From positions 83,567-147,566 of the forward strand of contig NZ_JQKB01000011.1 in assembly GCF_000745835.1 (NCBI RefSeq): a DNA stretch of 64,000 nt, given 5' to 3'. The notes beneath the pieces were generated by a model that ran no database searches, was not told the origin of the DNA, and was given only the letters and a program-made list of their open reading frames with translations. This document shows, one piece after another, positions 58,302-64,000 of this stretch. Origin of the DNA: Belnapia moabensis DSM 16746 (GTDB lineage: Bacteria > Pseudomonadota > Alphaproteobacteria > Acetobacterales > Acetobacteraceae). How positions within the stretch are numbered: position 1 is the first letter of the stretch; every line of letters begins with the position of its first letter. The translations under genes and the position numbers were made by a program.

Positions 58302-60872
58302 ATGAGCCAGGCCAGCGATGCCCCCCTCGACCTCACCAGCTGCGACCGGGAGCCGATCCACCAGCTTGGCCAGGTGCAGCCCTGGGGCTTCCTGCTCTCG
58401 GCGACGACCGACGGCACGGTGCGGCATGCTTCGGCGAATGTCGCCGACCACCTGAAGCTGGCGCCTGAGGCCGTGATCGGGCGGCGGCTGGACCAGCTGC
58501 TCGACCGCCAGTCGCTGCACGACATCCGCGCCCGGCTGCAAGGGCTGCAAGGGCTGAACCAGACCGACCGGCTGTTCTCCCTGCCGCTGATCGCGGGCCG
58601 GCCGCCCTATGACGTGGCGGTACATTTCGCCCCGGGCGAGATGCCGATCATGGTGATCGAGGCGGAGCCCTCGGCCGCCGAGCCGCGCTTCGATGCGGTC
58701 GGCACGGTGAAGGGCATGATGTCGCGGCTGCTGCGGGCCCGCGACCTCGCCGGCATGCACGACCGCGCGGCGCGGCAGGTGCGGGCGGTGCTCGGCTTCG
58801 ACCGGGTGATGATCTACCGGTTCGACGCGGACGGCACCGGCGAGGTGGTGGGCGAGTCGACGGCGGAGCGGCTGGATTCCTTCCGCGGGCTGCGCTTCCC
58901 CGCCTCCGACATCCCGAAGCAGGCGCGGGCGCTCTATTGCCGCAACTGGCTGCGGCTGATCGCCGATGTCGACGCCCAGGCGGTGCCGATCCTGCCGGCG
59001 CCGACGCCGGGCGAGGCGGTGCTCGACCTCTCCTCCTCGGTGCTGCGCAGCGTCTCGCCGGTGCATATCGAGTATCTGCGCAACATGGGCGTCGCCGCCT
59101 CGCTATCGATCTCGATCATGCGCGGCGAGGAGCTGTGGGGGCTGATCGCCTGCCACCATACGGAGCCGCTGCTGCCGAGCTTCCAGCGGCGCAGCACGGC
59201 GGAGCTGTTCGGCCAGCTCTACTCGCTGCAGATCGAGAGCCTCGAGCGGGCGGAGGCGACGCGGCACGACAACGAGGCGCGGGCGGCGCATGAGCGGGTG
59301 CTCTCGGCCGTCTCGACCGAGGAGGACCTGGCGCGCACTCTGCAGCGCATCGCCGAGGAGGTGCGTCAGCTGATCCCCTGCGACGGCATCGCCATTCATA
59401 CCGCGGCGCATACCGAGCTGATCGGCGCGACGCCGGACAAGGCTTCGGTGAAAGGGATCATCGCCGCGCTGAACCGGGGCGACGCCTCGCGCATCTTCGC
59501 GACGCGGGAGATCGCCAGCCACTACCCGCCGGTGGCGGCACAGGCTGAGGTGGCGGCGGGGATGCTTGCCATCCCGATCTCGCGGGCGGCGCGGGACTAC
59601 ATCATCCTGTTCCGGCGCGAGCTGATCCACAGCATCGCCTGGGCGGGCGACCCGGCGAAGCTCGCTGAGCAGGGCACCGAGCGGTTGCATCCGCGCCGCA
59701 GCTTCGAGACCTGGCAGCAGGAGGTGCGCGGCCGCTCGGCGCCCTGGCTCGAATCCGAGCGGCGGGTGGCGGAGGCGCTGCGCGTGACGCTGCTCGAGGT
59801 GGTGGTGCGGCTCTCGGCCGGCGCCGCCGACCAGCGGCGCAGCGCCAATGACCGGCAGGAGCTGCTGATCGCCGAGCTGAACCACCGCGTGCGCAACATC
59901 CTCGCACTGATCCGCGCGCTGGTGCAGCGCAGCCGGGAATCGGCGGAGACGCTGGAGAGCTTCGTCACCGTGCTGAACGGGCGCATCCAGTCCCTCGCCC
60001 GCGCGCATGACCAGCTGACCGACGACCGCTGGGGACCGATCGCGCTGCGCGGAATGATCGAGAGCGAGTTCCACGCCTATCTCGGCGACCGGCAACAGGA
60101 GCGGATCAGCCTTTCGGGACCGCCGGTGCTGGTGGAGCCGCAGGCGCTGACCGTGCTCGCCCTCGTCACCCATGAACTGGCGACCAATGCAGCGAAATAC
60201 GGCGCGCTGTCGAACCGGCATGGCGCCGTCGAGGTGCGGTGGGAGCTGCAGCCGGACGGTACCTTGCTGGTGCATTGGCGCGAGCGCGGCGGGCCGCCGG
60301 TCAACCCGCCCAATCGCCGCGGCTTCGGCACGACGGTGATCGAACGGTCGATCCCCTTCGAGCTGCAGGGGCAGGCCGAGGTGCGCTACCTGCGGGAGGG
60401 GCTGGAGGCGGATTTCAGCATCCCCGCGCGCTTCGTGCAGATCGGCGTCGAGACTGCGCCGGTGGCGACGGTGCTGCCGCGCCGGTCGCAGCCGCTGCGC
60501 GTCTCCGGCACCGCGATGGTGCTGGAGGACAGCACGCTGCTCGCCATGGATGCCGAGGAGATTCTGCTGGAGCTCGGCTTTGACAAGGTGGAGGTGGTGG
60601 GGACGGTGCCTGCCGCGCTCGGGGTGCTGTCGCGGCTCGGGCGGCAGCTTGCCTTCGCGCTGCTCGACGTCAATCTCGGCGACCAGACCAGCCTGCCGGC
60701 GGCGCTGGCGCTGCACGAGGCCGGCATCCCCTTCGCCTTCGCCACCGGCTATGGCAGGGGGCTGGAGCTACCGCCGGAACTGGCCGAAGCGGCCTCGGTG
60801 GTGCCGAAGCCTTACCGGCGGCAGGATATCGCCGAGCTAGTGGGGCGGACGCTGCGCTGCAGCGAGGAGTAG
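58302..60872 (+). CDS. bacteriophytochrome with HWE histidine kinase and fused receiver domain
   Basis: 856 residues. Order: biliverdin-binding Cys14 in LTSCDREPIHQLG with a PAS domain (to about 120); a GAF domain with FPASDIPKQARALYCRNWLRL (about 199-217); a PHY domain (about 320-510); an HWE kinase with phospho-His528 in ELNHRVRNILALIRAL, THELATNAAKYGALS and VRWELQP; and a C-terminal receiver (about 738-850) with Asp789 in ALLDVNLGD and Lys836 in VPKPY. It senses red/far-red light and can pass phosphate to its own receiver. No heme oxygenase gene for biliverdin is nearby; BphO must be elsewhere. Confidence 0.94.
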   Translation: MSQASDAPLDLTSCDREPIHQLGQVQPWGFLLSATTDGTVRHASANVADHLKLAPEAVIGRRLDQLLDRQSLHDIRARLQGLQGLNQTDRLFSLPLIAGRPPYDVAVHFAPGEMPIMVIEAEPSAAEPRFDAVGTVKGMMSRLLRARDLAGMHDRAARQVRAVLGFDRVMIYRFDADGTGEVVGESTAERLDSFRGLRFPASDIPKQARALYCRNWLRLIADVDAQAVPILPAPTPGEAVLDLSSSVLRSVSPVHIEYLRNMGVAASLSISIMRGEELWGLIACHHTEPLLPSFQRRSTAELFGQLYSLQIESLERAEATRHDNEARAAHERVLSAVSTEEDLARTLQRIAEEVRQLIPCDGIAIHTAAHTELIGATPDKASVKGIIAALNRGDASRIFATREIASHYPPVAAQAEVAAGMLAIPISRAARDYIILFRRELIHSIAWAGDPAKLAEQGTERLHPRRSFETWQQEVRGRSAPWLESERRVAEALRVTLLEVVVRLSAGAADQRRSANDRQELLIAELNHRVRNILALIRALVQRSRESAETLESFVTVLNGRIQSLARAHDQLTDDRWGPIALRGMIESEFHAYLGDRQQERISLSGPPVLVEPQALTVLALVTHELATNAAKYGALSNRHGAVEVRWELQPDGTLLVHWRERGGPPVNPPNRRGFGTTVIERSIPFELQGQAEVRYLREGLEADFSIPARFVQIGVETAPVATVLPRRSQPLRVSGTAMVLEDSTLLAMDAEEILLELGFDKVEVVGTVPAALGVLSRLGRQLAFALLDVNLGDQTSLPAALALHEAGIPFAFATGYGRGLELPPELAEAASVVPKPYRRQDIAELVGRTLRCSEE

Positions 60873-60875
60873 CGC

Positions 60876-62699
<1,824 letters not shown>

Positions 62700-62701
62700 G
62701 G

Positions 62702-64000
62702 CTATTTGCCCTTCTTGCCTTTGAACCCACGCCCGGGCTTCACCGCCTGGCGGCCGCGGGCGATGGCCATGGCGTCGTCCGGCACGTCCTCGGTGATGAC
62801 GCTGCCGGCGGCGACCAGCGCACGGTCACCGATGCGCACCGGCGCCACCAGCGCGGTGTCGCTGCCGATGAAGGCGCCGGCGCCGATCTCGGTGCGGTGC
62901 TTGGCGATGCCGTCATAGTTGCAGGTGATGGTGCCGGCGCCGATATTGCTGCCGGCGCCGATGGTCGCATCGCCGAGATAGGTCAGGTGGTTGGCCTTGG
63001 CGCCGGGGCCGAGGAGTGCGGCCTTCAGCTCGACGAAATTGCCGACATGGGCGCCCTCCCCCACCTCGGTCCCGGGGCGCAGGCGGGCATAGGGGCCGAT
63101 GATGGCGCCGCGCCTCACGGTGCAGGATTCGAGGTGGCTGAAGGGGCGGATATCCACCTCGTCCTCCACCGTGACGCCGGGGCCGAGGACGACATGCGGG
63201 CCGATGGTGACGTCCTGGCCGAGGCGGGTGTCCCAGGAGAGGAAGACGGTGTCGGGGGCGGTCAGCGTCGCGCCGCCGGCCATGGCGGCGGCGCGCAGGC
63301 GGGATTGCATCCCGGCCTCCAGCAGGGCGAGTTCGGCGCGGCTGTTGGCGCCGGCGAGGTCGGCCTCGGCGGCTTCCTCGGCGAGGACGCGGCGGCCCTC
63401 GGCGACGGCCAGCGCCACGACATCGGGAAGGTAGTACTCGCCCTTGGCGTTCTCGGCGCGGATGGCGGCGAGCCAGCGGAAGAGGTCGGCGGCGGGGGCG
63501 CAGACGACGCCGGCGTTGCAGAGGGGGATGGCGCGCTCGGCCTCATCCGCATCGGCCCATTCGACGACGCGGAGGACGGCGCCGGCCGCGTCCGTCACCA
63601 CGCGGCCGTAGCGGGCGGGGTCGGCGGGGCGCATGGCGAGGAGGGCGAGGCCGGCCTCGGCGCGGCGGGCGAGGAGGCGGCGAAGGGTATCGGTCGGGAT
63701 CAGCGGGTTGTCGGCGTAGAGGACGGCGATGTCGCCGGGGTAGTCGCGCAGCAAGGGAGCGGCCTGGGCGGCGGCGTGGCCGGTGCCGAGGCGCTCGGCC
63801 TGGATGACCGTCGCGTGGGGGCGGGCGGCGGCCTCGAGCGCGGGCATGTCGGGGCCGACCACCACGACGATGCGGTCGAAGGCCGGTTCGCAGGCGGCAA
63901 TGAGGTGGTTGAGCATCGGCCGGCCGGCGATGGGGTGCAGCGCCTTCGGCAGCGCGCTCCGCATGCGGGTGCCGAGGCCGGCAGCGAGGATGATGGCAGC
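62702..64000 (-). CDS. glmU: bifunctional N-acetylglucosamine-1-phosphate uridyltransferase / glucosamine-1-phosphate acetyltransferase, N-terminus cut
   Basis: Makes UDP-GlcNAc, feeding peptidoglycan and lipid A. The minus-strand reading frame runs to base 64000, where the visible part begins AAIILAAGLGTRMRSALPKALH, the nucleotidyltransferase phosphate loop; only a few residues and the start codon are missing. The N-terminal uridyltransferase domain continues to about residue 230 (VLYADNPLIPTDTL, with Asn where the metal-binding Asp-loop is). The C-terminal half is a left-handed β-helix of hexapeptide repeats (GPHVVLGPGVTVEDEVDI onward) with HLTYLGDATIGAGSNIGAGTITCNYDG and a short basic tail. 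Confidence 0.95.
   Translation of the reverse strand, partial: AAIILAAGLGTRMRSALPKALHPIAGRPMLNHLIAACEPAFDRIVVVVGPDMPALEAAARPHATVIQAERLGTGHAAAQAAPLLRDYPGDIAVLYADNPLIPTDTLRRLLARRAEAGLALLAMRPADPARYGRVVTDAAGAVLRVVEWADADEAERAIPLCNAGVVCAPAADLFRWLAAIRAENAKGEYYLPDVVALAVAEGRRVLAEEAAEADLAGANSRAELALLEAGMQSRLRAAAMAGGATLTAPDTVFLSWDTRLGQDVTIGPHVVLGPGVTVEDEVDIRPFSHLESCTVRRGAIIGPYARLRPGTEVGEGAHVGNFVELKAALLGPGAKANHLTYLGDATIGAGSNIGAGTITCNYDGIAKHRTEIGAGAFIGSDTALVAPVRIGDRALVAAGSVITEDVPDDAMAIARGRQAVKPGRGFKGKKGK

Overview
The window is a dense, very GC-rich chromosomal segment with GC-biased third codon positions and almost no non-coding DNA. Gene content (lpxK/waaA, an acpXL-lpxXL type cluster, class II DAHP synthase, a bacteriophytochrome with an HWE kinase, periplasmic Tim44-domain protein) points to an alphaproteobacterium. 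An Acetobacteraceae member resembling Roseomonas is my best guess; this is inference, not a database result. I see no rRNA, tRNA, CRISPR array, prophage or insertion sequence. Both ends cut genes: lrgB on the left and glmU on the right.

Layout. 0-1 kb: lrgA-lrgB. 1-4.4 kb: two tandem family-5 substrate-binding proteins without permeases. 4.5-6.3 kb: a VOC protein divergent from ribonuclease PH and rdgB. 6.3-7.3 kb: an amino-acid binding protein. 7.4-11.3 kb: an overlapping operon tetR - small secreted protein - DevB - DevC - DevA, with a paired operator-like inverted repeat upstream. 11.3-15.2 kb: an envelope block (LpxL-like acyltransferase, lpxK, waaA, DUF374 acyltransferase). 15.2-18 kb: small membrane protein, Tim44-domain protein, pmbA-type peptidase. 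18-23.7 kb: orphan molybdenum hydroxylase large subunit, DadA-like oxidase plus FMN reductase, sirtuin, DUF938 methyltransferase. 24-30.3 kb: thrC, an M16 protease, and a complete ribose-type sugar ABC operon. 30.4-37.6 kb: exported unknown protein, acyl-CoA dehydrogenase, then a six-gene cluster matching in content and order the rhizobial acpXL-fabZ-fabF2-fabF1-adh-lpxXL cluster for the very-long-chain acyl group of lipid A. 37.7-40.6 kb: an accessory-looking stretch with a Crp-type regulator and several unknown small genes. 40.7-45 kb: an SDR with an export signal and a PspA-like/DUF350/DUF2491 membrane-stress-type operon. 45.1-50 kb: a four-gene respiratory formate dehydrogenase operon (cysteine enzyme). 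50-57.9 kb: mmsB-like dehydrogenase, NAPRT-like enzyme next to DAHP synthase, glutathione reductase, Sel1 protein, succinate-semialdehyde dehydrogenase. 58.3-64 kb: bacteriophytochrome kinase-receiver fusion, glmS and glmU.

How it fits together. Much of the window serves the outer membrane: UDP-GlcNAc supply (glmS, glmU), lipid A kinase and Kdo transfer (lpxK, waaA), several acyltransferases, and a dedicated synthase for what is probably a very-long-chain lipid A acyl group. The rest is transport, respiration and central metabolism. Gene ends are often marked by perfect GC-rich hairpins lacking a U tract.
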